Positions 23,153-31,888 of a stretch of 64,000 nucleotides of DNA are shown in pieces. The position numbers and the translations under genes were made by a program. How positions within the stretch are numbered: the stretch's first letter is position 1; each line of letters begins with the position of its first letter. Source of the stretch: Streptomyces sp. T12 (GTDB lineage Bacteria; Actinomycetota; Actinomycetes; Streptomycetales; Streptomycetaceae); NCBI RefSeq assembly GCF_028736035.1, contig NZ_CP117866.1:7316001-7380000 (forward strand). Reading direction: 5' to 3'. A model generated the notes under the pieces. It worked only from the letters and a program-made list of their open reading frames with translations. It searched no databases and was not told the DNA's origin.

Positions 23153-23725
23153 CTAGCGCTCCCCGCCCGGCACCCACAGCACGTCCCCGACCTCCTTGTT
23201 CGCGCTCCTCGCGAGGATGAACAGGAGGTCGGACAGGCGGTTCAGGTAGGTCGCCGTCAGTGGGTTCATCACCTCGCCGTGGACCTCCAGCGCCGCCCAC
23301 GTCGAGCGCTCGGCCCGCCGAACGACCGTGCAGGCCTGGTGCAGCAGGGCCGCACCCGGCGTACCACCCGGCAGGATGAAGGACCGCAGCTTCTCCAGCT
23401 GCTCGTTGAAGTGGTCGCAGTCCGCCTCCAGCTTGTCGATGTAGAACTGCTCGACCCGCAGCGGCGGGAACTGCGGGTTCTCCACCACCGGCGTCGACAG
23501 GTCCGCACCCACGTCGAACAGGTCGTTCTGCACGCGGGTGAGGACCTTGACGATCTCCTCGTCGAGCCCGCCCAGTGCGATCGCCGTGCCGATCACCGCG
23601 TTCGCCTCGTTGGCGTCGGCGTACGCCGAGATCCGCAGATCGGTCTTGGCGACCCGGCTCATGTCGCCGAGGGCGGTGGTGCCCTGGTCGCCGGTCCTGG
23701 TGTAGATGCGCGTCAGATTGACCAT
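23153..23725 (-). CDS. Cob(I)alamin adenosyltransferase, PduO type
   Basis: 190 aa. Opens with TRTGDQGTTALGD, the ATP-binding loop, followed by the ANEANAVIG region and R-R-A-E-R near residue 135 (VVRRAERSTW), all PduO-type hallmarks. It adenosylates cob(I)alamin to coenzyme B12, needed by methylmalonyl-CoA mutase; two other methylmalonyl-pathway genes lie at 42788 and 44618. Convergent with the membrane protein, 16 bp apart. Confidence 0.94.
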   Translation of the reverse strand: MVNLTRIYTRTGDQGTTALGDMSRVAKTDLRISAYADANEANAVIGTAIALGGLDEEIVKVLTRVQNDLFDVGADLSTPVVENPQFPPLRVEQFYIDKLEADCDHFNEQLEKLRSFILPGGTPGAALLHQACTVVRRAERSTWAALEVHGEVMNPLTATYLNRLSDLLFILARSANKEVGDVLWVPGGER

Positions 23726-23738
23726 GTGGCCAGCGTAG

Positions 23739-24488
23739 TTACGCTCCGGCGGTTCGGAACACGCGTGTGCCCACCGTCACGGCCAGCGCGGCGAAGGCGA
23801 CCGCGACCAGGACGCCGTACAGCATGGGCGCCGTCGCGTACGAGCCGACGTACGCGTCCCGCACCGCGTCCACCAGATAGCGGAACGGTACGAAGTGGGA
23901 GAGGACGTCCAGCCACCTCGGCCCCAGCGTCATCGGCAGCATCAGGCCCGACAGCAGCATCATCGGCATCGTCATGGCGTTGATCGCCGGGCCGAACTCC
24001 TGCGGTGTGCGGACCTTCATGGCGAGCGCGTACGACAGCGAGGCCAGCGACACCGTCAGCAGCGCGACGAACGCGAAGCCGATCAGCACCCCGGGCAGGG
24101 GAGCCCGTAGCCCCATCGCCAGCGACGCCAGCACCAGCAGCACCGCCTGGAAGACGAACACGGTGGCGTCGCGCAGAACGCGCCCCAGCAGCAGGGCGAG
24201 GCGGCTGACGGGCGTCACCCGCATCCGCTCCACCACGCCCTGACTCTTCTCGATGATGATCGTGAAGCCGGCGAACGACGCCCCGAACAAGCCGAGTTGG
24301 AGCAGCAGTCCGGGCACCAGCACCTGCCACGAGCTGCCGCGTCCGCCGAGCGGCAGGTCGGTCAGGAGCGGGCCGAAGAAGAGCAGGTACAGCAGCGGCA
24401 TCAGCACGCCGAAGAGCAGGGCGAAGCGGGAGCGCAGGGACTGGCGCAGATAGCGGCCGTAGATCAGCGCGGTGTCGTGAAGCAGCAT
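23739..24488 (-). CDS. ABC-2 type exporter permease
   Basis: 249 aa, six predicted helices, ABC-2 membrane family (DrrB/NodJ-like; starts with a cytoplasmic segment YLRQSLRSRF). It follows its ATPase by 13 nt in the same transcript. A TetR gene is divergent, suggesting a drug or lipid exporter controlled by its own repressor. Confidence 0.92.
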   Translation of the reverse strand: MLLHDTALIYGRYLRQSLRSRFALLFGVLMPLLYLLFFGPLLTDLPLGGRGSSWQVLVPGLLLQLGLFGASFAGFTIIIEKSQGVVERMRVTPVSRLALLLGRVLRDATVFVFQAVLLVLASLAMGLRAPLPGVLIGFAFVALLTVSLASLSYALAMKVRTPQEFGPAINAMTMPMMLLSGLMLPMTLGPRWLDVLSHFVPFRYLVDAVRDAYVGSYATAPMLYGVLVAVAFAALAVTVGTRVFRTAGA

Positions 24489-24501
24489 CTTCGGGGGATT
24501 C

Positions 24502-25284
24502 CTATACGGCTACGGGGGCGGCGTCGGCCGGCGTGGCGCTGCGGCCGGTGATAGCGAGGAACGTGTCCTGGAGGGAGGCGTCGATCGAGCCGCCGTACCG
24601 CAGCTTCAGCGCGCTCGGCGTGCCCTCCGCCACGACCACGCCCTGGTCGACGACGACCAGGCGGTCGGAGAGGGCGTCGGCCTCGTCGAGGTAGTGGGTG
24701 GTCAGGAACACCGTCGTGCCGTGCTCGTCGCGCAGGTGCCGGATCAGGTCCCACAGGTCGGCCCGGCTGCCGGGGTCGAGGCCGGTCGTCGGCTCGTCGA
24801 GGAACAGGACCTTCGGGCGGTGGGTGAGCGCCATCGCGATGTCGAGGCGGCGCCGCTGGCCGCCGGAGAGGGCGCCCGCCTTGCGGTCGAGGAGGTCGGT
24901 CAGGCCCAGGTCGCGGGCCAACTCCTCGGACCGCCGGACCGCCTGCGTCTTCGTCAGGCGGTACAGGCGGCCCTGGGTGACGAGTTCCTCACGCACGGAG
25001 ATCTGCGGGTCGACGCCGCCCGACTGGGCCACGTATCCGCACGCCCGGCGCACCCCGGCGGGGTCGGTCGCGAGATCGCGGCCCGCGACGGTGGCCGCGC
25101 CCCCGGTGGGCGCCAGCAAAGTCGTCAGCATCCGCAGGGTCGTCGTCTTACCCGCCCCGTTCGGGCCCAGGAAGCCGAGGATCTCGCCCTCGCGGACGGC
25201 GAGGTCGATGCCGCGCACGGCCTGGACCGGGCCGAGCTTGGTCTGGAAGGTACGGGCCAGTCCGGCCGTACTGATGATGGGCAT
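24502..25284 (-). CDS. ABC-2 exporter ATP-binding protein (DrrA-like)
   Basis: 260 aa. Walker A GPNGAGKTTT, signature LSGGQRRRLDIAMAL, Walker B VLFLDEPTTGLDP. Energises the permease at 23739. The 80-bp space to the divergent TetR start contains a long inverted repeat. Confidence 0.95.
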   Translation of the reverse strand: MPIISTAGLARTFQTKLGPVQAVRGIDLAVREGEILGFLGPNGAGKTTTLRMLTTLLAPTGGAATVAGRDLATDPAGVRRACGYVAQSGGVDPQISVREELVTQGRLYRLTKTQAVRRSEELARDLGLTDLLDRKAGALSGGQRRRLDIAMALTHRPKVLFLDEPTTGLDPGSRADLWDLIRHLRDEHGTTVFLTTHYLDEADALSDRLVVVDQGVVVAEGTPSALKLRYGGSIDASLQDTFLAITGRSATPADAAPVAV

Positions 25285-25303
25285 GGCCCCAGAAAAACAG
25301 AGT

Positions 25304-25338
25304 CTCTTAAATTTTGCAATGGCTCCAAAGTTTCAGAG
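25304..25338. promoter_or_regulatory. Imperfect 13-bp inverted repeat, candidate TetR operator
   Basis: CTCTTAAATTTTG (25304-25316), 9-nt spacer, CAAAGTTTCAGAG (25326-25338); 11 of 13 arm positions are complementary. It sits 20 bp from the ABC ATPase start and 27 bp from the tetR start, in AT-rich DNA unlike the surroundings. Expected to be bound by the neighbouring regulator and to repress both directions. Confidence 0.65.
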
Positions 25339-25364
25339 GGTCCAGCGAAGTTAGGATGTGGACC

Positions 25365-26006
25365 ATGGCTGAGGGGCTCAGGGAACGGAAGAAGCGCGAG
25401 ACACGGCAGCGCATCTCGGACATCGCCACCGGGCTGTTCCTGGAGCACGGGTTCCTGGCGGTGACCATCGCGGACGTGGCGGAGGCCGCGGACGTCTCCG
25501 TGAACACCGTCTACAACTACTTCCCGGCCAAGGAGGACCTCTTCTTCGACCGCTCCGCCGGTGTCGTCGAGCAGCTCTCCCGCTGGGTGCGCGCCCGGGA
25601 CGAGGGGGAGTCGGCCGCCCGGGCCGTGCTGCGCGAGCTGCGCGCCGAGGTCGAGGCGGTCTCGCCGCGGATCGGCCTCATGGCGGGCTACGACCGCTTC
25701 ATGCGCGTCATCCACGAGGCGCCGCCGCTGCGCTCCCGGCTCTGGAGCCTCCAGCAGGAGATCCACGACCACCTCGAAGCCACCCTCCGCGAGGAGGCCG
25801 GCGCGCCCGACGGCGACCCGCTCTCGGGCCTGATAGCCGGTCAGATCTCCTGGTGTCATCAGACGGTCTTCGTCACCGTCGGCCGCGAGATGCTCAAGGG
25901 GCGCAATCCGGACGAAGTATCACGGGAGGTGCTCGTGCTTCTCGACGACATCGAGGAGCTGTTGAGCGAGAAGGTGCTCAACTACGCCGTCCGAGGCGCT
26001 CAATGA
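25365..26006 (+). CDS. TetR family transcriptional regulator
   Basis: 213 aa from ATG 25365 (ATG 25356 is an alternative). N-terminal helix-turn-helix: RISDIATGLFLEHGF ... TIADVAEAADVSVNTVYNYF, typical TetR. The C-terminal ligand domain is not recognised. Divergent from the ABC exporter, so probably its repressor. Confidence 0.93.
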   Translation: MAEGLRERKKRETRQRISDIATGLFLEHGFLAVTIADVAEAADVSVNTVYNYFPAKEDLFFDRSAGVVEQLSRWVRARDEGESAARAVLRELRAEVEAVSPRIGLMAGYDRFMRVIHEAPPLRSRLWSLQQEIHDHLEATLREEAGAPDGDPLSGLIAGQISWCHQTVFVTVGREMLKGRNPDEVSREVLVLLDDIEELLSEKVLNYAVRGAQ

Positions 26007-26143
26007 CCCGTGCCGGTGTGATGTCCGTCAGATGAGACGTGACTCGCGTTACTAACCGGTCACACAGTCCCTCACGAGCGCTAAGGTCCGCCGAAGAGGC
26101 AACCTAAACAGGGTGTAAGGCGTTTCAAAGGGGAGTCGCAACA

Positions 26144-26992
26144 GTGGCACGGAAGCTTGCCGTCATCGGCGCCGGCTTGATGGGTTCCGGGATCGCCCAG
26201 GTCTCCGCTCAGGCGGGGTGGGACGTGGTCCTGCGTGACGTCACCGACGAGGCGCTGAAGCGCGGCACCGACGGCATCAAGGCGTCGTACGACAAGTTCG
26301 TCAGCAAGGGCAAGCTGGAGGCGCACGACGCCGACGCCGCCCTCGCCCGTATCACCGCGACCACCGACCTGGACGCCGCCGCCGACGCGGACGTCGTCGT
26401 CGAGGCCGTCTTCGAGAAGCTCGAGGTCAAGCACGAGATCTTCCGCGCGCTCGACAAGATCGTGCGGGACGACGCCGTGCTCGCCTCCAACACCTCCGCG
26501 ATCCCGATCACCAAGATCGCGGCGGCCACCGAGCGCCCCGAGCGGGTCGTCGGTGTGCACTTCTTCTCGCCGGTCCCGATGATGCAGCTGTGCGAGCTGG
26601 TCCGCGGCTACAAGACGAGTGACGAAACCCTCGCCACCGCACGGGAGTTCGCCGAGTCCGTCGGCAAGACCTGCATCGTCGTCAACCGGGATGTCGCCGG
26701 CTTCGTGACGACCCGGCTCATCTCGGCCCTCGTCGTCGAGGCCGCCAAGCTGTACGAGTCGGGCGTCGCCACCGCCGAGGACATCGACCTCGCCTGCAAG
26801 CTGGGCTTCGGTCACGCCATGGGCCCGCTCGCCACCGCGGACCTCACCGGCGTCGACATCCTGCTGCACGCCACCAGCAACATCTACACCGAGTCCCAGG
26901 ACGAGAAGTTCGCCCCGCCGGAGCTGATGCGCCGGATGGTGGACGCGGGTGACATCGGCCGCAAGAGCGGGCAAGGCTTTTACAGCTACTGA
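26144..26992 (+). CDS. 3-hydroxybutyryl-CoA dehydrogenase
   Basis: 282 aa, GTG start after aagggga. NAD-binding GAGLMGSGIAQV at the N-terminus; HFFSPVPMMQLCELV carries the catalytic His; C-terminal GFGHAMGPL and GDIGRKSGQGFYSY match the FadB2/HbdA family. It oxidises 3-hydroxybutyryl-CoA, or runs in reverse in polyhydroxybutyrate and ethylmalonyl-CoA routes. Stands alone; a perfect dyad follows 76 nt after its stop. Confidence 0.94.
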   Translation: MARKLAVIGAGLMGSGIAQVSAQAGWDVVLRDVTDEALKRGTDGIKASYDKFVSKGKLEAHDADAALARITATTDLDAAADADVVVEAVFEKLEVKHEIFRALDKIVRDDAVLASNTSAIPITKIAAATERPERVVGVHFFSPVPMMQLCELVRGYKTSDETLATAREFAESVGKTCIVVNRDVAGFVTTRLISALVVEAAKLYESGVATAEDIDLACKLGFGHAMGPLATADLTGVDILLHATSNIYTESQDEKFAPPELMRRMVDAGDIGRKSGQGFYSY

Positions 26993-27068
26993 GGTTTCGT
27001 AGACCACCGCACAGCCCCCGCGCCCATCACGCGATGGGGTGAATTCGGTATCGGTTCGCTTACAGACG

Positions 27069-27103
27069 GCAACCTCTGACCGCTCAACGCAGTCAGAGGT
27101 TGC
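27069..27103. terminator. Perfect 12-bp inverted repeat between hbd and the STAS gene
   Basis: GCAACCTCTGAC (27069-27080), 11-nt loop, GTCAGAGGTTGC (27092-27103). No T-run. It may terminate the dehydrogenase transcript or be an operator for the STAS gene 97 nt downstream; its moderate GC content is more operator-like than most terminators here. Confidence 0.6.
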
Positions 27104-27199
27104 ATCACCCGCCACAGCGAAGACTCATAGCAAACACAGCCACAGCCACATCCACAGACAACGCATCGCGGAGCACGAACGCACGCTTGGGGAGCGCAT

Positions 27200-27523
27200 A
27201 TGCACATCAGGGGCGACCACGCCGAACTGGTCGTCGGGGGCGTCCTCGACGTCCGCAGCGCGGCGGACGCCCGTACGGTTCTGCACTCGGCCGTCGACGA
27301 CGGAGTCGGCGATCTGGTGCTCGACCTGTCCGAGCTGGACTCCTGGGACGCCACCGGACTCGGGGTGATCATGGGGGCCCACCGGCGGGCCGGCCGTTGC
27401 GGCCGGCGCCTGGTGCTGCGCGGCGTACCGCCGCAGATGCAGCGCCTGCTGGTGGCCACCCGGCTGCACCGGATCCTGGCGATCGAGGGCGGCATCGGGG
27501 TGGAGTCCCTGCCCCGGGTGTGA
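27200..27523 (+). CDS. STAS-domain anti-sigma-factor-antagonist-like protein without the phospho-serine
   Basis: 107 aa, single STAS domain of the SpoIIAA/RsbV/BldG type (VLDVRSAADAR ... LVLDLSELDSWDATGLGVI). In phosphorylatable members the loop reads D-S-[ST]-G and the first Ser is phosphorylated by an anti-sigma kinase; here it is D50-A51-T52-G53. Thr52 remains. The protein may be a constitutively active antagonist or be controlled otherwise. No partner kinase or sigma gene is adjacent. Confidence 0.88.
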   Translation: MHIRGDHAELVVGGVLDVRSAADARTVLHSAVDDGVGDLVLDLSELDSWDATGLGVIMGAHRRAGRCGRRLVLRGVPPQMQRLLVATRLHRILAIEGGIGVESLPRV

Positions 27524-27784
27524 CGCCCGGCATGGGTGGGGCGGGACAGTCGGGCGTTCCGTCTGCGAAGCGTACGTGGGGCACAATCCTCACGAGACTG
27601 TGATGTCTCGGACGGCGCGGTACCCCGACCTGTCGTAGATACTGTGCGAAGGTTTAGGGTTCGGCTGCCCGCCGATCAGACAAACCCCTTCGAGCGGGCC
27701 CGGACCAGAAGCGACAGCGCAGTGTGCAAAGGCCGGGAGGGGCCAGGACCCGCAGCACACGACGCTTTTGGGGGGCTTGAAGCT

Positions 27785-30346
27785 ATGGACCCGAACAACC
27801 GGGGACCCGAGGAGTACGGACACGACGGCGACGGCCAGGCGTCGCGCCAGCGCCCGCCCAGGGATCCCCTCACAACCGACTTCGGACAGCACGCGCCCGC
27901 ACTCGCCCGCACGGTGCAACTGGTCTCGGGCGACTACCTGCTCACCGTCAACCCCGTCGACGGCAGCGAGATAGAGGTCTGCCCGCCGGCGGAGCGCCCT
28001 GCGCGGCCCGAGAAGCTGAGCCCGGCCGACCGCGCCGAAGCCGACCGCGCCGCCAAACCGCCCGTGCCGCCCGGCCCGACCCGTCCCGCCCAGCCGCTGC
28101 TGGCCCGCCAGGACGAGCGCGAAGAGCTGGTACGGCTGCTCGCCCGCGGCCGCTCCGTGCGCCTCGTCGGCTCCCCGGGCGCCGGTCGCACCAGCCTCCT
28201 CGACCTCGTCGCCGAGGACTGCGCGGACCTCGCCCCCGACGGCGTGGTCCGCCTCACCGGCTTCCACCGCACGCCCGCCGATCTGCTGCACGACCTCTTC
28301 TACGCCGTCTACAGCGCCCCCCTGCACCGCCCGGAACCGGACGAACTGCTCACCTGTGTCCGTGAGGTCGGCGCCGTCGTCGTCCTGGACGACCTCGAGT
28401 TCGGCGGCGCCGCGCTCGACGAGCTGCTGGACGCGACCCCCGAGTGCGCCTTCGTGGTCGGCGTCACGCCCGATGTGCCGGCGCCGTCCGCCGGTTCCGG
28501 TATCGAGGACGTCGCCCTCGGCGGTCTCGACCGTCCCGCGAGCGTGGAGCTCCTGGAGCGCTGCGTCGGCCGGGTCCTCACCGAGGACGAGTTGAACTGG
28601 GCGGGCGACCTGTGGTTCGAGTCGGAGGGCCTGCCGCTGCGGTTCGTCCAGGCCGGGGCGCTGCTGCGGCAGCGCGACCTGCTGCGGGCCGGGGTGGACG
28701 CCGTCGACGAGTACGGGGTCTTCGAGGACGCGGCCCCCGTCGACGCGCCGTTCGGTGGCGAGACCGGCGGCGAGGAGGTGCCGCTGCCGTCGCTCGGCGA
28801 GGCAGCCGGCCCCGCGCCGCTGCTCGCCTCGCGGCTCAGCGCCTCGGCCCGCGCCACCCTGAAGTTCGCCGTCGCGCTCGGCGGCGAGGTGCCGCACCAG
28901 GCGCATCTGCCGGCGCTGGTCGGTGACACCCACGCCGACGCCGCGCTGGGCGAGCTGGCCGACTGCGGGCTGGTCTCGCCGGTCGGCTCCCGCTACCGGC
29001 TCGCCCCCGGCGTGCAGGCCCAGCTGGAGGCCGTCGGATACGCCGAGGACATCCAGGGCGGCGCTCTCACCGCCGCCCGGCACTACGCCTGGTGGGCCGG
29101 GCACCCCTCGGTCACGCCGGAGCGCGTGTGCGCCGAGGCGGACGCCGTGCTCGCCGCACTCGGGGTGCTCGTGCCGGGTACGACGCCGCCCGCCGAGGGC
29201 GAGGAGAGCCCCACCGTGCAGCTGGCCCGTACGGCCGCGCCCGCGTTCGCCGCGGGGCTGCACTGGAGCGCCTGGGAGCGGGCGCTGCGGGCGGGTGCCG
29301 AGGCCGCTCGCCTCGCCGGTGACGTATCCGAACAGGCCTACTTCCACCACGAGTTGGGCGTCCTCGCGCTCTGCGGCGGCCAGCTGGACCGGGCCCGCGC
29401 CGAGCTGGAGACCTCCATCGGCCTGCGCGGCGCCCTCGCCGACAAGCGCGGCACGGTCGCGGGCCGCCGCGCCCTCGCGCTGGTCTCGGACCGCTCCGGT
29501 ACGACGCCGGGGGTGGCCGCGTTCGGCGCCACGGCGGGGGAGGAGGTGTCGGACGCGCGGTACGAGGAGTCGCAGTCGCCGCCGGGAGGCGTGCCGACTG
29601 CCACCTTCCCGCCCGGCGGGGACGCCACGACGCTGGTCACCCACCGGGCGTCGTCGCCCTCCTCGCCGTCGTCCTCGGCGACCTCGCACAAGGTCCGCGG
29701 CGGCGTCCGGGGCTTCGCCCGGCGCAACCTCGTCGCGGCCGGCTCGGGCGCGCTGCTCGTGGCCGTGCTCGGCACGGTGGTGACGCTCGGCGCGACCTCC
29801 GACAACGACCCCGACACCCCGTCCACCCAGGTCGGCGTCAACCCGTCCGCCAGCCAGGGGGTCGGCGACGACAGCCTCGGCGCCGACAAGGCGGAGGGCA
29901 GCGGCAACGAGGGTTCCGGCGACACCGGCACCCCGACGAGCCGCCCGACGGACCCGGGCCCCGACGGCACGTACGGCACGTCGGACGACCCGACTCCGAC
30001 GGACGATCCGACGGGCCCGTCGGACGACCCGAGCGGGACGAACAGTTCCGGCGGTGGTACGTCGAGTTCTCCGACGAAGCCGACAACGAAGCCGCCGTCC
30101 TCGTCGTCGAAGCCGCCGACGACTCCGACGACGCCCGGGTCCCCGACCCCCACGCCGACCCCCACGCCGACACCGACACCGACACCGACCACGTCCCAGC
30201 CGCCCGAGCCGTCGACCACACCGTCGACCTCCGACTCGGCCAGCGGACCGGCTTCCTCCGGCCCGACGGAGACCACCAGCTCCGCGAGCGCCCCGCAGGG
30301 CACCGACGCGGGTACGCCGAGCGGCAGCTCGGACGCGGTGATCTGA
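27785..30346 (+). CDS. Large membrane-anchored NTPase-like protein with Pro/Thr-rich extracellular tail
   Basis: 853 aa from ATG 27785 (ggggggc 8 nt upstream; upstream frame is non-conserved). Around residue 129 a P-loop-like GSPGAGRTSLLD occurs, with Arg135 in place of the usual Walker A Lys; VVVLDDLEFGG near residue 200 is a plausible Walker B. The middle (400-620) is helical and TPR-like, suggesting a STAND/AAA relative. One membrane helix at about 648-672, then about 180 residues rich in Pro, Thr, Ser and Asp with a PT dipeptide run (encoded at 30150-30190), predicted outside the cell. Often annotated ATP/GTP-binding protein. Function unknown. A bidirectional terminator follows. Confidence 0.8.
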   Translation: MDPNNRGPEEYGHDGDGQASRQRPPRDPLTTDFGQHAPALARTVQLVSGDYLLTVNPVDGSEIEVCPPAERPARPEKLSPADRAEADRAAKPPVPPGPTRPAQPLLARQDEREELVRLLARGRSVRLVGSPGAGRTSLLDLVAEDCADLAPDGVVRLTGFHRTPADLLHDLFYAVYSAPLHRPEPDELLTCVREVGAVVVLDDLEFGGAALDELLDATPECAFVVGVTPDVPAPSAGSGIEDVALGGLDRPASVELLERCVGRVLTEDELNWAGDLWFESEGLPLRFVQAGALLRQRDLLRAGVDAVDEYGVFEDAAPVDAPFGGETGGEEVPLPSLGEAAGPAPLLASRLSASARATLKFAVALGGEVPHQAHLPALVGDTHADAALGELADCGLVSPVGSRYRLAPGVQAQLEAVGYAEDIQGGALTAARHYAWWAGHPSVTPERVCAEADAVLAALGVLVPGTTPPAEGEESPTVQLARTAAPAFAAGLHWSAWERALRAGAEAARLAGDVSEQAYFHHELGVLALCGGQLDRARAELETSIGLRGALADKRGTVAGRRALALVSDRSGTTPGVAAFGATAGEEVSDARYEESQSPPGGVPTATFPPGGDATTLVTHRASSPSSPSSSATSHKVRGGVRGFARRNLVAAGSGALLVAVLGTVVTLGATSDNDPDTPSTQVGVNPSASQGVGDDSLGADKAEGSGNEGSGDTGTPTSRPTDPGPDGTYGTSDDPTPTDDPTGPSDDPSGTNSSGGGTSSSPTKPTTKPPSSSSKPPTTPTTPGSPTPTPTPTPTPTPTPTTSQPPEPSTTPSTSDSASGPASSGPTETTSSASAPQGTDAGTPSGSSDAVI

Positions 30347-30363
30347 CGCACTGATCAAGACAA

Positions 30364-30396
30364 GAGGGCCGGGTCCGTCCATCAGACCCGGCCCTC
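30364..30396. terminator. Perfect 12-bp bidirectional terminator
   Basis: GAGGGCCGGGTC, 9-nt loop, GACCCGGCCCTC, between the convergent NTPase-like gene and nucS. Serves both strands. Confidence 0.85.
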
Positions 30397-30436
30397 ACCG
30401 TCGTAGAAACTGTCAAGAACAGTCAGGAATCGGCGG

Positions 30437-31108
30437 TCAGAACAACCGCAACTTGTCGTCCTCGATCCCGCGCATCGCGTCGTAGTCCAGGACCTGGCAG
30501 CCGATGCCGCGGTCCGTGGCGAGGACCCGGGCCTGCGGCTTGATCTCCTGGGCCGCGAAGATGCCCCGGACCGGTGCGAGATGGGGATCCCGGTTCAGCA
30601 GCTCCAGATAGCGCGTGAGCTGCTCCACGCCGTCGATCTCGCCGCGTCGCTTGATCTCGACGGCGACCGTCCGGCCCTCGGCGTCCCGGCACAGGATGTC
30701 GACCGGCCCGATGGCCGTCATGTACTCGCGGCGGATGAGCGTGTAGCCCTCGCCGAGGGTTTCGATGCGGTCGGCGAGCAGTTCCTGGAGGTGAGCTTCC
30801 ACACCGTCCTTGATCAGGCCAGGATCCACGCCGAGTTCGTGCGAGGAGTCGTGGAGGATCTCCTCCATCGTGATGATGAGCTTCTCGCCCGCCTTGTTCG
30901 TGACCGTCCAGACGTCCTGCTGCTCGCCATCCCCCTCCTTCAGCGTGCAGGGCGGCGACATCCAGTTCAGGGGCTTGTAGGCCCGGTCGTCCGCGTGGAT
31001 CGAGACGCTGCCGTCCGCCTTGACCAGGATCAGACGGGGCGCCGAGGGCAGGTGGGCGGTGAGCCGGCCCGCGTAGTCGACGGAGCATCGGGCAATGACG
31101 AGACGCAT
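30437..31108 (-). CDS. nucS: Mismatch-specific endonuclease NucS/EndoMS
   Basis: 223 aa from ATG 31108 ([16 protein letters not shown]). The RecB-like nuclease core is visible: [20 protein letters not shown] gives the D..E-x-K catalytic set, with [18 protein letters not shown] after it. NucS starts the non-MutS mismatch repair of actinobacteria, acting with the sliding clamp. The length equals the family norm. Confidence 0.95.
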   Translation of the reverse strand: MRLVIARCSVDYAGRLTAHLPSAPRLILVKADGSVSIHADDRAYKPLNWMSPPCTLKEGDGEQQDVWTVTNKAGEKLIITMEEILHDSSHELGVDPGLIKDGVEAHLQELLADRIETLGEGYTLIRREYMTAIGPVDILCRDAEGRTVAVEIKRRGEIDGVEQLTRYLELLNRDPHLAPVRGIFAAQEIKPQARVLATDRGIGCQVLDYDAMRGIEDDKLRLF

Positions 31109-31373
31109 GGTCGGCAACGCTACTCGACGGGTCCCGGTCGACGCGATTCGCCCTGGGGGAGTCCGTATGACCCCGGACTGCCCCTGTTCATTTCTGGCCG
31201 ATTGTGGGCCTAACGAGGACCGCCCATGTACGCATTCTCCTGGTGCCGTCACCGTCTGTTGCCTACCGTATTAAACGGGAGGTCGCGAGGCGTGTACGCA
31301 GAGTGTCCGATATCGCGAACTCCCTTATCTGTCCGGCAACCCCTGGTGTTCTGGGGGTGCGAGAGGAGAACCC

Positions 31374-31766
31374 ATGTCGCTCGACGTCTCACCGGCCCTA
31401 CTCGAACAGGCCGAGCGAGGCGAGGTCGACGAAGCCGCCTTCGTCGACTGCGTCCGGACCTCCCTGCCTTATGCGTGGGAGATGATCAGCTCCCTGGTGG
31501 CTCAGCTGAAGGTCGACGGCGGTCAGTTCGCCGACAACCAGACGCCCCCGCCGGACGAGCAGGCACGTGGCCAGCTGCTGCGTGCGCTTGCGAGTGACGC
31601 GATACGCGGCGCGCTGCAGCGGCACTTCGGGGTGCGACTGGCCTTCCAGAACTGCCACCGGGTGGCGGTGTTCCCGCTTGACGTCTCGGTCGACGAGACG
31701 CATGCCCGCTTCACCTCGGTCCGCAGTCAGGTGCTGAACCAGTCCCCGGAATTCAGGGACTGCTGA
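31374..31766 (+). CDS. Small conserved actinobacterial protein (SCO5389-like)
   Basis: 130 aa, ATG start after gagagga. Soluble, acidic, with VDCVRTSLPYAWEMI near residue 25 and a conserved FGVRLAFQNCHRVAVF region. The product is widely conserved in Streptomyces next to nucS but has no assigned function. Upstream 265 bp carry its promoter; no clear hexamers. Confidence 0.85.
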   Translation: MSLDVSPALLEQAERGEVDEAAFVDCVRTSLPYAWEMISSLVAQLKVDGGQFADNQTPPPDEQARGQLLRALASDAIRGALQRHFGVRLAFQNCHRVAVFPLDVSVDETHARFTSVRSQVLNQSPEFRDC

Positions 31767-31781
31767 CGCAGTGACCCGCTT

Positions 31782-31830
31782 GCTTGCCGCTCCTTACGCG
31801 GGAGGTGCATTCAGTACGGGGGCGGCAAGC
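31782..31830. terminator. Long-loop inverted repeat between convergent genes
   Basis: GCTTGCCGC (31782-31790) and GCGGCAAGC (31822-31830) are exact complements separated by 31 nt, between two convergent stops. Possible terminator. Confidence 0.4.
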
Positions 31831-31888
31831 CCTTCTGGCGGACCGGGTCTTCCGGTGTGACGCGGCCGTGCATCCTCGGCGGGGCGGT

